Notes under the pieces: generated by a model
Seen by the model: only the letters and a program-made list of their open reading frames with translations
What the model was told of the DNA's origin: nothing
Databases searched by the model: none
Origin: Niveibacterium umoris
GTDB lineage: Bacteria > Pseudomonadota > Gammaproteobacteria > Burkholderiales > Rhodocyclaceae
Assembly: GCF_014197015.1 (NCBI RefSeq)
Contig: NZ_JACIET010000001.1
Location: forward strand, 1,240,001 to 1,304,000
Reading direction: 5' to 3'
DNA length: 64,000 bases
Translations under genes and position numbers: made by a program
Shown here: one piece after another, positions 17,180-25,194 of the stretch
Numbering within the stretch: the first letter of the stretch is position 1
How the letters are laid out: every line of letters begins with the position of its first letter

Positions 17180-17784
17180 CGCATCGCCTCCCTATTAGGA
17201 AAATCGCAGACCGACACCACAGGGCGCCGGGCGCACAGATGCTGCACACACATTGCACGGGGTTCGCTGATATCGCCTTGCCCGAACGCAAGCACTTCCA
17301 GCCCATGTGCCAACGCCCACTGTTTGAGCTCGTCGGGCGCCAACAGGAAATCCGGATTGTGCGGGCGCCCGAAGCGCTGTTGCCCATGCATGAACGTCTC
17401 GTATATCAACACCCCTCCGGGCGCGAGCATTTGCGCCAGCTCAGCCATGCGCGGGCGGAACAGGTAGTTCGTAACCACTATCCCCGCATAGCGTTCGCCT
17501 GACAACGCCCAGTGCTCGCCTTCGAGATCGCAGTGACGGCATTCGATACCGGGCACGCCGGCCATGGTCGCCAGCGCCTCTGCATCGCGATCCACCGCAA
17601 CGACCGAGTGCCCGCGTTCTGCCAGCCAGCGAGCGTGGCGGCCGAGCCCGCTGGCAAGATCCAGCACTGCGCCATTGGGGATCAAGGTCGCATGGGCAAT
17701 CACCCAGGCCGAAGGCGCTCCGGGCACCCGCAATTGCGCGCTTTGCCCGGAAGCGGGCGCACTGGCATCAGACACACTGGCCAC
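17176..17784 (-). CDS. class I SAM-dependent methyltransferase
   Basis: 202 residues. Motif I is AVLDLASGLGRHARWLAERG, motif II acidic end VVAVDRD, then a CDLEGE segment and the post-motif LAPGGVLIYETFM. The fold resembles TehB-like methyltransferases. Substrate not predictable. Translationally coupled to the RRM-like protein downstream, which might hint at an RNA or translation factor target (inference only). Confidence 0.82.
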   Translation of the reverse strand: MASVSDASAPASGQSAQLRVPGAPSAWVIAHATLIPNGAVLDLASGLGRHARWLAERGHSVVAVDRDAEALATMAGVPGIECRHCDLEGEHWALSGERYAGIVVTNYLFRPRMAELAQMLAPGGVLIYETFMHGQQRFGRPHNPDFLLAPDELKQWALAHGLEVLAFGQGDISEPRAMCVQHLCARRPVVSVCDFPNREAMR

Positions 17785-17914
17785 CTTTCACCTAAACACT
17801 GGACAATAGACCGGCGTGGCCAATCCGGCGACGCTGATGGCCGCCTGACCCATCGCAAGTGAGACGTCAGCCGCGCCGCCTACGATGCCGCCACCAACCG
17901 GATCGGGTCACAGC

Positions 17915-20620
17915 ATGGACGAGCAGCACTACCTCTCCCCCCTCTTCGTGCCGCAGGTCGTCGCGGTTATTGGCGCAACGCCGCGTGAAGGGGCGCTCGG
18001 CAATGTTCTGGTGCAGAACATGCTCGACAGCGGCTTCAAGGGCAAGCTGTATTCGGTCAATCCGAAGTACCAGGAAGTGCTCGGCACCCCATGCGTGCAC
18101 AGCATTGGCGATGTGCCGCAGCGGGTCGACCTCGCGGTGGTGGCGACACCCGCGCCGACGGTGCCGGATGTGATCGCGGCCTGCGGGCGCGCCCGTGTGC
18201 GCACCGCGGTCATCCTCTCCGCCGGATTCGCGGAAAGCGGCGCGGATGGCGCGGCGATGGAGCGCGACATCGTGCGACTGGCCGAGAAACACGGCATCCG
18301 CATTCTCGGGCCAAACAGCCTTGGCATCGCCCGTGCGATTGCCGGCCTCAACGCCACTTTTGCGCACGCGGCGCCCAAGGCGGGCAGCATCGGCTTCATC
18401 TCGCAATCGGGCGCCCTGTGTGCAGCGATCCTCGACTGGGCCAAGACCACCAACGTCGGGTTCTCGAGCGTCGTATCGCTGGGGGGATCCTGCGACCTGG
18501 ACTTCGGCGAGATCCTCGATTACATGATCTGGGATTTCCGCACCGAGAGCATCCTGCTCTACATCGAAGGCATCCGCGATGCGCGCCGCTTCATGAGCGC
18601 ATTGCGTACCGCCGCCCGTGCCAAGCCGATCATGGTGATCAAGGTCGGTCGGCATCCGTCCGGCTCGCGCGCCGCGCATTCGCACACCGGCTCCATCGTC
18701 GGCGAGGATGTGGTCTTCGACGCGGCCCTGCGACGTGCCGGCGTGATCCGGCTGAAGTACCTGACACAGATGTTTGCCGCCACGCAGGCGCTGTTTACCC
18801 GCTTCCGGCCGCGCGGCAACCGGCTGGCGATCATCACCAACGGTGGCGGCCCTGGCGTGATGGCCGCCGACCGCGCAGGTGACCTCGGCATCCCGCTGGC
18901 AGAGCTGTCGCCGCAGACGGTCGCGGCGCTCAACCGCGACCTGCCGCGCGCCTGGTCACACGACAACCCGATCGACATGGTCGGCGACGCAGACCCGGAC
19001 CGTTACGCACGCACCCTCGAAACGGTGCTCGCCGACCCCGGCGTCGATGGCGTGCTGGCGATCCTCACGCCGCAGGCGATGACCAAACCGCTCGAAGTCG
19101 CGCAACGCGTCGTCGAGATCGACAAAAAGGCCGAGAAGCCGGTGCTCTGCTGCTGGATGGGCGAAGCCCTCGTCGCCTCGGCACGCGAACTCTTCGTTGC
19201 CAACGGGATCCCGAGCTACCGCACGCCGGAACCGGCGATCGACCTGTTTTCGCAGATCTCCGCCTACTACCAGAACCAGAAGCTGCTGACGCAGGTGCCT
19301 GCACCGCTCTCCAGCCTGGATCCGCCCAATGTCGACGCAGCCAAGCAAATCATCGATCGCGCCATCGATGATGGGCGCAACACCCTGACGCGCGAGGAAG
19401 CGCGCCAGGTGCTGGCCGCCTTCCATATCCCAGTTCGCCGCACGCTGGTGGCACATACCGCCGCGCAGGCGGTAACGATGTCGTACGAACTGGGCTTTCC
19501 GGTGACGATGCGCCCGAACGCGATGCTGCACCAGCGCGTGAGCACCGGGCCGAAGCGCTACCCGGCAAGCGCCGTGGCGGCCCATCTGGCCTTCGAAGAA
19601 CTGATGGACGATCTGCGCAATCGCGACGAAGACAGCACCCATCATGGCGTTGCGATCGAACCGCGGATCGAGATCGCGACCGCGCGCGGCCTGCTGCTCG
19701 CGGTGTCGCGCGATCCGGTGTTCGGGCCGGTGATCTCGTTCGGCGAACACGGCGTCGACGCCGAGGGACTGGACGGCCGCACGGTCGCGCTGCCGCCACT
19801 CAACGACTTCCTTGCGAAGGATCTGATCCGCTCGCACCGCATCGCCAATCGCCTCGGTGCCTGGCGCGGACTCCCGGCCGTCGCGATGGAACGGCTCGAA
19901 TTCGTGCTGCTGCGGCTCTCGGAAATGGTCTGCGAACTGCCCTGGGTGCGCTCGGTCGATATCCAGCCGCTGGTGGCCGATGAAAATGACGTCATCGCGG
20001 TGGATGTGCGCATCGTCGTCGGCCGTGTGCCGAAGAGCGCCGGTCGCTACGACCACATGGCGATCCACCCCTACCCCGGGAATCTGGTGCACCACATCGA
20101 ATTGTTCGACGGACGCGAGGTGCTGGTGCGGCCGATCATGCCGGAGGACGCCACGCTGGAGCAGGAATTCGTGCGACGCCTCTCGCCGGAGACCAAGTAC
20201 TACCGCTTCATGAGCGCGCTCTCCGAACTGCCGCCGCAGATGCTCGCCAAGCTCACCCAGATCGATTACGACCGCGAGATGGCCTTCGTGGCGACGATCG
20301 ATCGCGACGGGATCGAGTACGAATTGGGCGTCTGCCGCTACGCCGCCAACCCCGACGGCAAGAGCTGCGAGTTCGCCATCGTCGTGTCGGACGATGCCAA
20401 GGGCACCGGCCTTGCGCAGAACATGATGGATATCCTGATCCTGTGCGCGAAGGAACGCGGGCTGCTCGAAATGAAGGGCATGTTCCTCACCGACAACGAC
20501 CGCATGCTCAGATTCGTGCGCAAGATCGGCTTCGTGCTGACTAACGACCCGGAAGACAACTCGATTAAACTCGGCTCCCTCGACATTCAAGCCTACAAAC
20601 CTGTCGGAGCACGCGGATGA
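17915..20620 (+). CDS. acyl-CoA synthetase (NDP-forming)/GNAT fusion, Pat-type protein acetyltransferase
   Basis: 901 residues from the ATG at 17915 (an ATG at 17885 would add ten residues but has no ribosome site). Order of domains: CoA-binding (about 8-130, VAVIGATPREGALGN), succinyl-CoA-synthetase-like (about 145-470), ATP-grasp (about 480-700), then GNAT (about 725-890, with VSDDAKGTGLAQNMM as the acetyl-CoA loop). This is the layout of Pat/YfiQ, which acetylates lysines of enzymes such as acetyl-CoA synthetase. His257 in SHTGSIVG lies where ADP-forming acetyl-CoA synthetases have their phospho-His. Overlaps the next gene by 4 bases. Confidence 0.9.
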   Translation: MDEQHYLSPLFVPQVVAVIGATPREGALGNVLVQNMLDSGFKGKLYSVNPKYQEVLGTPCVHSIGDVPQRVDLAVVATPAPTVPDVIAACGRARVRTAVILSAGFAESGADGAAMERDIVRLAEKHGIRILGPNSLGIARAIAGLNATFAHAAPKAGSIGFISQSGALCAAILDWAKTTNVGFSSVVSLGGSCDLDFGEILDYMIWDFRTESILLYIEGIRDARRFMSALRTAARAKPIMVIKVGRHPSGSRAAHSHTGSIVGEDVVFDAALRRAGVIRLKYLTQMFAATQALFTRFRPRGNRLAIITNGGGPGVMAADRAGDLGIPLAELSPQTVAALNRDLPRAWSHDNPIDMVGDADPDRYARTLETVLADPGVDGVLAILTPQAMTKPLEVAQRVVEIDKKAEKPVLCCWMGEALVASARELFVANGIPSYRTPEPAIDLFSQISAYYQNQKLLTQVPAPLSSLDPPNVDAAKQIIDRAIDDGRNTLTREEARQVLAAFHIPVRRTLVAHTAAQAVTMSYELGFPVTMRPNAMLHQRVSTGPKRYPASAVAAHLAFEELMDDLRNRDEDSTHHGVAIEPRIEIATARGLLLAVSRDPVFGPVISFGEHGVDAEGLDGRTVALPPLNDFLAKDLIRSHRIANRLGAWRGLPAVAMERLEFVLLRLSEMVCELPWVRSVDIQPLVADENDVIAVDVRIVVGRVPKSAGRYDHMAIHPYPGNLVHHIELFDGREVLVRPIMPEDATLEQEFVRRLSPETKYYRFMSALSELPPQMLAKLTQIDYDREMAFVATIDRDGIEYELGVCRYAANPDGKSCEFAIVVSDDAKGTGLAQNMMDILILCAKERGLLEMKGMFLTDNDRMLRFVRKIGFVLTNDPEDNSIKLGSLDIQAYKPVGARG

Positions 20621-20931
20621 GCAAGCCACCCATTCACGTCATCACCCTGGCGGAAGTGGTACCCCAACACGAAGCGGAAGTGGTGCGTGTTCTGCGCCAG
20701 GTCGCGGAGCTGACTCGCCAGGAAGAAGGCTGTCTGCGCTACGACCTGTACCGCGACAGCGGCACGCCGATGCGCATCAACACGATTGAAGTATGGGCCG
20801 ATGAGGCCTCGCTCAACCGACACATGAACGCCCCGCACGTCAAGACTGCAATCATGGCGCTGATCGGCAAGCTCGCCGGGATTCCGCAGTTCCGCGTGCT
20901 GCAGGCGATCGACGAGTTCGAAGTCTCCTGA
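20617..20931 (+). CDS. antibiotic biosynthesis monooxygenase (ABM/YgiN-like) domain protein
   Basis: 104 residues forming a single ferredoxin-like ABM domain: ITLAEVVPQHEAEVVRVLRQVAELTRQEEGCLRYDLYRD, then EVWADEASLNRHMNAPHV. Such small proteins act as dimers, as quinol monooxygenases or in stress protection; the substrate is unknown. The start overlaps the acetyltransferase gene by 4 bases and the stop is 2 bases before tag, so it is in the middle of a four-gene unit. Confidence 0.85.
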   Translation: MSKPPIHVITLAEVVPQHEAEVVRVLRQVAELTRQEEGCLRYDLYRDSGTPMRINTIEVWADEASLNRHMNAPHVKTAIMALIGKLAGIPQFRVLQAIDEFEVS

Positions 20932-20933
20932 AC

Positions 20934-21533
20934 ATGTGTGGTCCCCTCACACGGTGCCACTGGGTCACGCAGGATCCTGAATACCTCGACTACCACGACA
21001 CCGAATGGGGCGTGCCGGTCACCGATGAGCACAGCCTGTTCGAATGTCTGACGCTGGAAGGTGCTCAGGCGGGCCTTTCATGGCTGACGATCCTTCGCAA
21101 GCGCGAAGGCTACCGGCGTGCGTTTGCCGCTTTCGACCCCGCGCGCGTTGCGCGATTCGACAGCGCCGACGTCGAACGACTGGTGGGCGACGCCGCAATC
21201 GTACGGCACCGCGGCAAGATCGAAGCGACGATCGGTAACGCGCGCGCCTGGCTGGCACTTCACGAACGCGGCATTGATCCGGTAGTGTGGCTTTGGTCGT
21301 TTGTGGATGGCTATCCGCGCCAGGCAACAGGCCCCACACAAAGCAGCACAGCGGCATCTGAACAGATGAGCCGCGCCCTGCAACGCGCCGGCTTCCGTTT
21401 CGTCGGCAGCACCACCTGCCACGCTTTCATGCAGGCGACGGGCATGGTCAATGACCATGCCGAAGCTTGTTTCCGCCGCGCCCAGGTCGCACAATCCGCG
21501 GCCAGCTTCAGTCTCAGGAAATCCGCGCCATGA
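20934..21533 (+). CDS. tag: DNA-3-methyladenine glycosylase I
   Basis: Removes 3-methyladenine from alkylated DNA. The 199 residues match Tag: RCHWVTQDPEYLDYHDTEWGVP at the N-terminus, the LEGAQAGLSWLTILRKREGYR segment with the catalytic Glu, and a zinc site made of Cys8 and His21 with the C-terminal His and Cys in NDHAEAC. The C-terminal 15 residues (AQSAASFSLRKSAP) are poorly conserved-looking. The stop overlaps the next start (ATGA). Confidence 0.94.
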   Translation: MCGPLTRCHWVTQDPEYLDYHDTEWGVPVTDEHSLFECLTLEGAQAGLSWLTILRKREGYRRAFAAFDPARVARFDSADVERLVGDAAIVRHRGKIEATIGNARAWLALHERGIDPVVWLWSFVDGYPRQATGPTQSSTAASEQMSRALQRAGFRFVGSTTCHAFMQATGMVNDHAEACFRRAQVAQSAASFSLRKSAP

Positions 21534-22375
21534 GCGACGCAGTCCAGCACCTCGACTTCAACGGCCTGCCGGCCATCCGAATCACCGCGCCGAACGGCGC
21601 ACAGGCGACCATCCTGCAACATGGCGCCCAGGTGGTCAGCTGGATTCCCGCGGGCGGCGAGGAGCGGCTGTTCCTCAGCGAACGTGCCCGCTTTGAACCG
21701 GGCGTACCGGTGCGCGGCGGCATCCCGATCTGTTTCCCCCAATTCGGCTCGCGCGGCCCCCTGCCCAAACACGGTTTCGTCCGCACCGTCAGCTGGGACA
21801 TTGAAAGTGCCCGCGCGGGCAGCGACTTCGCCACTGCCACCCTCGTCCTGAACGATGACGATGTGTCCCGCGCGATCTGGCCGCACGCGTTCCGCGCCGA
21901 GTTGACGGTGCTCATCTCTGGTCAGCGCATGGACGTCGAACTCGGCGTCAGCAATCCGGGCGATGAGCCGCTGCGGTTTACCTGCGCACTTCACAGCTAT
22001 CTGGCCACGCGTGAGGTCGAAGAGGCGCGCGTTGAAGGCCTGCGCGGCCTGCGCTACCTCGATGCGGTGCGCGGCACCGAGCACAAGGAATCCGGCACCG
22101 AACTGATGATCGAAGCCGAAACCGATCGCATCTACTTCGAGGCCGCCAAGCCGATCATGCTGGCGGAACCCCGGCGCGCGCTCGGCATTTCCGGCGAGAA
22201 CCTGCCTGACGTGGTGGTCTGGAACCCTTGGGAACACCTGTCGGCAACCTTGCCGGACATGACACCCCTCGGCTTTCGCCGCATGCTCTGTATCGAGCAC
22301 GGTGCAATCGGCCGCCCGGTCGAACTGGCGCCTGGCGCAGAGTGGTGGGGCCGTCAGAGTCTGGTCGTTCTCTGA
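21530..22375 (+). CDS. D-hexose-6-phosphate mutarotase (YeaD-like)
   Basis: 281 residues starting at the ATG that overlaps the tag stop codon; the open frame extends upstream inside tag but is not used. Aldose-1-epimerase fold: ATILQHGAQVVSWIPAGG, RGGIPICFPQFGSRGPLPKHGFVRT, ALHSYLATREV (catalytic His) and VVVWNPWEHLSATLPDM. Interconverts the anomers of glucose-6-phosphate and related sugar phosphates in the cytoplasm. Last gene of the unit that begins with the Pat-type acetyltransferase. Confidence 0.9.
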   Translation: MSDAVQHLDFNGLPAIRITAPNGAQATILQHGAQVVSWIPAGGEERLFLSERARFEPGVPVRGGIPICFPQFGSRGPLPKHGFVRTVSWDIESARAGSDFATATLVLNDDDVSRAIWPHAFRAELTVLISGQRMDVELGVSNPGDEPLRFTCALHSYLATREVEEARVEGLRGLRYLDAVRGTEHKESGTELMIEAETDRIYFEAAKPIMLAEPRRALGISGENLPDVVVWNPWEHLSATLPDMTPLGFRRMLCIEHGAIGRPVELAPGAEWWGRQSLVVL

Positions 22376-22397
22376 CCCGCGCAGCGGGTCGTGTGGT

Positions 22398-22417
22398 CGC
22401 GAATGCTAGAATTCGCG
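22398..22417 (+). terminator. weak hairpin after the mutarotase gene
   Basis: CGCGAAT and ATTCGCG flank a 6-base loop and are followed by GTTTAT. It lies between two operons and could terminate the upstream one. Confidence 0.35.
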
Positions 22418-22439
22418 GTTTATCCGACCCGTCGCGTCG

Positions 22440-23243
22440 ATGCCTGACACTCTAGCGCCCGCCCGGCGCGACAAGCTCGCCTATCACCTCCTCGTCTGGG
22501 GCCCCGCAGCAGTGCTGCTGGCCTGCGCCGTTGCGGTCGCGCTGACAGATACCAACGCCTCGTTCTTCATTGCGTTGAACCACGCTGCCGGAACGCTGCC
22601 GGAGGTCTTCTGGTCGTCGGCAACGGCCCTGGGCACAGGGGCCTGCGCCTTTGCGCTGGTCGCTCCGACCTTGCGTGCTGCGCCGCGCCTGCTGGCGGCA
22701 GCCCTCATCACTGGCGTGTTCGGTGGCCTCTATACCCATGCCCTCAAACCGCTGGTGGATTCGGCCAGGCCGGCCGGCGTGCTCGCGGCCGAACAGATCC
22801 ATATCATCGGCGAGAAGCTGACCAGCCACTCCTTCCCTTCCGGGCACTCGGTCACCGCCTTTGCGCTTGCCGCCACCATCGTTTTCTTTTGCCGTCAGCG
22901 CGCACGCGCTGCCGCGCTGCTTTTGCCACTCGCAGCGCTGGTTGCGTTTTCGCGCATCGCCGTCGGTGCGCACTGGCCGCTCGATGTGCTGGCCGGGTCG
23001 GCCGGCGGCTGGCTATGCGGTGCGGCCGGCGAAGCGCTGTCGCGGCGCTGGCTCGTCTGGCAGAAACCGTCTGCGCAGATGGCGATGGCGGTGGCTCTAA
23101 TAGTGATGGGCGCGACGCTGGCCGGCACCGATCTGGGCTACCCGCAAGCCGACCCGCTCAAATGGCTGCTCGCCGGCGTCGCCTGCTTTGGTGGCTTGCT
23201 GGCGCTGCACGCGAAGTGGCTGGCGAGGGAGCACGCACAGTGA
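22440..23243 (+). CDS. PAP2-family membrane phosphatase
   Basis: 267 residues with six or more hydrophobic segments and the three PAP2 signature blocks: KPLVDSARP, PSGHSVTAFAL and SRIAVGAHWPLDVLAG, carrying the catalytic His pair. Such enzymes remove phosphate from lipid phosphates such as undecaprenyl pyrophosphate or lipid A, at the outer face of the inner membrane. First gene of a six-gene unit with overlapping ends; the next gene starts with GTG inside its stop codon (GTGA). Confidence 0.9.
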   Translation: MPDTLAPARRDKLAYHLLVWGPAAVLLACAVAVALTDTNASFFIALNHAAGTLPEVFWSSATALGTGACAFALVAPTLRAAPRLLAAALITGVFGGLYTHALKPLVDSARPAGVLAAEQIHIIGEKLTSHSFPSGHSVTAFALAATIVFFCRQRARAAALLLPLAALVAFSRIAVGAHWPLDVLAGSAGGWLCGAAGEALSRRWLVWQKPSAQMAMAVALIVMGATLAGTDLGYPQADPLKWLLAGVACFGGLLALHAKWLAREHAQ

Positions 23244-24145
23244 AACGCGTTCTCGCGCTCGTCATCTCGCTCGCGCTGCTCGGCTGGCTCGCCGCGAGCG
23301 GCAACTGGCGCGACGTCGGCGCCCGCCTTGCTGCGATCCCGCCGACCACGTTGCTGGCCGCGCTGGGGGGTTTCCTGCTCAGCTACCTGCTGCGTGCCGC
23401 GCGCATCCGCGATGAGTTTGCGGACGTGGCGCGCGGCCATTTCTGGGCCATGGCACGGGTCACCACCGCCCATAACGCTGCCATCAACGTGGTCCCCTTT
23501 CGCGGCGGTGAAATCGCTTTGCCGGTGCTGCTGCAGCGGGAGTTCGGGGTGCCGATGGGCCGCGCGCTTGTCTCGCTGCTTTGGTTGCGCATGCAGGACG
23601 CCTTCGTCGTGATGTTGCTCGCGGCCTGGGTCTGGCCGGGTCTGCCGCTGTGGTTGCGCAGCCTCTGGAGCCTCGGTGTGCTGTTCGCGGCCTGGGCGAT
23701 CCCGGCCTGGGCGCGTAGCCACCCTGTCGGCGCCGAAGCGCCCGCGGGCTGGCAGGGCAAGCTGTTCAAGGTGCGCGCCGCTTTGGCCCATTCGACTCGC
23801 GGCGCCGTCAAGAGCTGGGCATGGACCCTGTCGAACTGGATCGTCAAACTCACGGCGCAGACGCTGCTGCTCGGCGCGCTGATCGGCCAGGCCGGCTTGC
23901 TCGCCAGCGCCGGCGTGCTCGGCGGCGAACTCGCGGCGATTCTGCCGGTACAGGGTGTCGCCGGATTCGGCACCTACGAAGCCGGCGTCGCTGCCGCGCT
24001 GACGCCGCATGGCATTACACTCGCGAGCGGGCTGCAAGCCGCGCTTGCACTGCATCTGGTCATTATTGCGGCTGCGGTAAGCGCCGGCGCGCTGGCGTTC
24101 GTCGCGCTGCCCGCCGGGCCCAAAGCCAAGGGAAACACACCATGA
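23240..24145 (+). CDS. YbhN/UPF0104-type integral membrane protein (flippase-like)
   Basis: 301 residues from a GTG that overlaps the preceding stop; the frame is open upstream in the PAP2 gene, but only this start gives a normal membrane N-terminus. About seven hydrophobic segments. It resembles the transmembrane part of lysylphosphatidylglycerol synthase/YbhN, a group proposed to flip lipids: FLLSYLLRAARIRDEF, NVVPFRGGEIALPVLLQREFG, LPVQGVAGFGTYE. Its place between a lipid phosphatase and glycosyltransferases fits movement of a lipid-linked sugar across the membrane (inference). Confidence 0.82.
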   Translation: MKRVLALVISLALLGWLAASGNWRDVGARLAAIPPTTLLAALGGFLLSYLLRAARIRDEFADVARGHFWAMARVTTAHNAAINVVPFRGGEIALPVLLQREFGVPMGRALVSLLWLRMQDAFVVMLLAAWVWPGLPLWLRSLWSLGVLFAAWAIPAWARSHPVGAEAPAGWQGKLFKVRAALAHSTRGAVKSWAWTLSNWIVKLTAQTLLLGALIGQAGLLASAGVLGGELAAILPVQGVAGFGTYEAGVAAALTPHGITLASGLQAALALHLVIIAAAVSAGALAFVALPAGPKAKGNTP

Positions 24146-25194
24146 ACTCAGTCGTACCTTCGTCCGCTAACGCGGTCATTCCAGCGATGCCGCCGCATCG
24201 CCTGTCGGTCGTCGTACCAATGTACAACGAGGCCGAAAACGTCGAACCACTGGCCAAGCGGGTGCACGAAGCGCTGAGCGACTATCCGCACCCCTGGGAG
24301 TTGCTGCTGGTCGATGACGGCAGTTCCGACGACACACCGCTTGCGCTCGAAGCCGCCACGAAACACTACGGCCCGCATGTGCGGGTGGTCTCGCTGATGC
24401 GCAACTTCAAGCAGACCGCGGCAATGCAGGCGGGCGTCGATGCGGCGCGCGGCGACGTCATCGTGACCATGGACGGCGACCTGCAGAACGACCCGATCGA
24501 CATTCCGCGTCTGGTGGGCCGCCTGCTCAACGAGAATCTCGATCTGGTCGCCGGCTGGCGCAAGGACCGCAAGGACGGCATGGTGTTGCGCAAGATCCCC
24601 TCGCGCATCGCCAATCGCCTGATCGCACGTATCACTGGCGTGAAGCTCAACGATTACGGCTGCAGTCTCAAGGCCTTCCGCGCCGACGTGATCAAGAACG
24701 TGCGCCTTTACGGTGAGATGCACCGCTTCATTCCGGCGTGGCTCGCCACCGTCACGACTCCGCGCCGAATCGCCGAAGAAGTGGTGACGCACCATGCGCG
24801 CCAGTTCGGCCAGAGCAAGTACGGCATCTCGCGCACCTTCCGCGTGATCCTCGACCTGATTTCGGTGTTCTTCTTCATGCGCTACCGGGCCCGCCCGGGC
24901 CACTTCTTCGGTGGTCTGGGCCTGATCTTCGGCGTGATCGGCAGCCTGATCCTCACCTGGCTCGGCGCCCTCAAACTGTTCACCGGCGCTTCGATCGGAC
25001 AGCGGCCGCTGCTGCAATTGGGCTTCTTCCTGATCATCGCGTCCTTCCAGTTCATCTCCACCGGTGTGCTCGCCGAAACCCTGGCGCGCATCTACTTCGA
25101 ATCCGGCGCTGCGTCGCAGTACCGGGTGCGCAACCCGGACGAACCCGGCGACAGCGACTCCTGGCACCAGCCGGGACAGGCCACCGGCGCATGA
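24142..25194 (+). CDS. family 2 glycosyltransferase (ArnC/dolichyl-phosphate sugar synthase-like)
   Basis: 350 residues. The N-terminal GT2 domain has LSVVVPMYNEAENV, LLVDDGSSDDT, the metal-binding MDGDLQNDP and the DYGCSLKAFR block (about residues 185-200). Two C-terminal transmembrane helices follow (about 255-275 and 290-320). This is the layout of enzymes that put a sugar on undecaprenyl phosphate for later use by GT39/GT83 transferases, two of which follow. The start overlaps the previous stop by 4 bases and the stop overlaps the next start. Confidence 0.9.
   Translation: MNSVVPSSANAVIPAMPPHRLSVVVPMYNEAENVEPLAKRVHEALSDYPHPWELLLVDDGSSDDTPLALEAATKHYGPHVRVVSLMRNFKQTAAMQAGVDAARGDVIVTMDGDLQNDPIDIPRLVGRLLNENLDLVAGWRKDRKDGMVLRKIPSRIANRLIARITGVKLNDYGCSLKAFRADVIKNVRLYGEMHRFIPAWLATVTTPRRIAEEVVTHHARQFGQSKYGISRTFRVILDLISVFFFMRYRARPGHFFGGLGLIFGVIGSLILTWLGALKLFTGASIGQRPLLQLGFFLIIASFQFISTGVLAETLARIYFESGAASQYRVRNPDEPGDSDSWHQPGQATGA

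Noticed and set aside
18956-20629. A 557-codon open frame on the minus strand opposite the Pat-type gene.
   Set aside because: Antisense shadow of the acetyltransferase gene, His/Arg-rich, no ribosome site.
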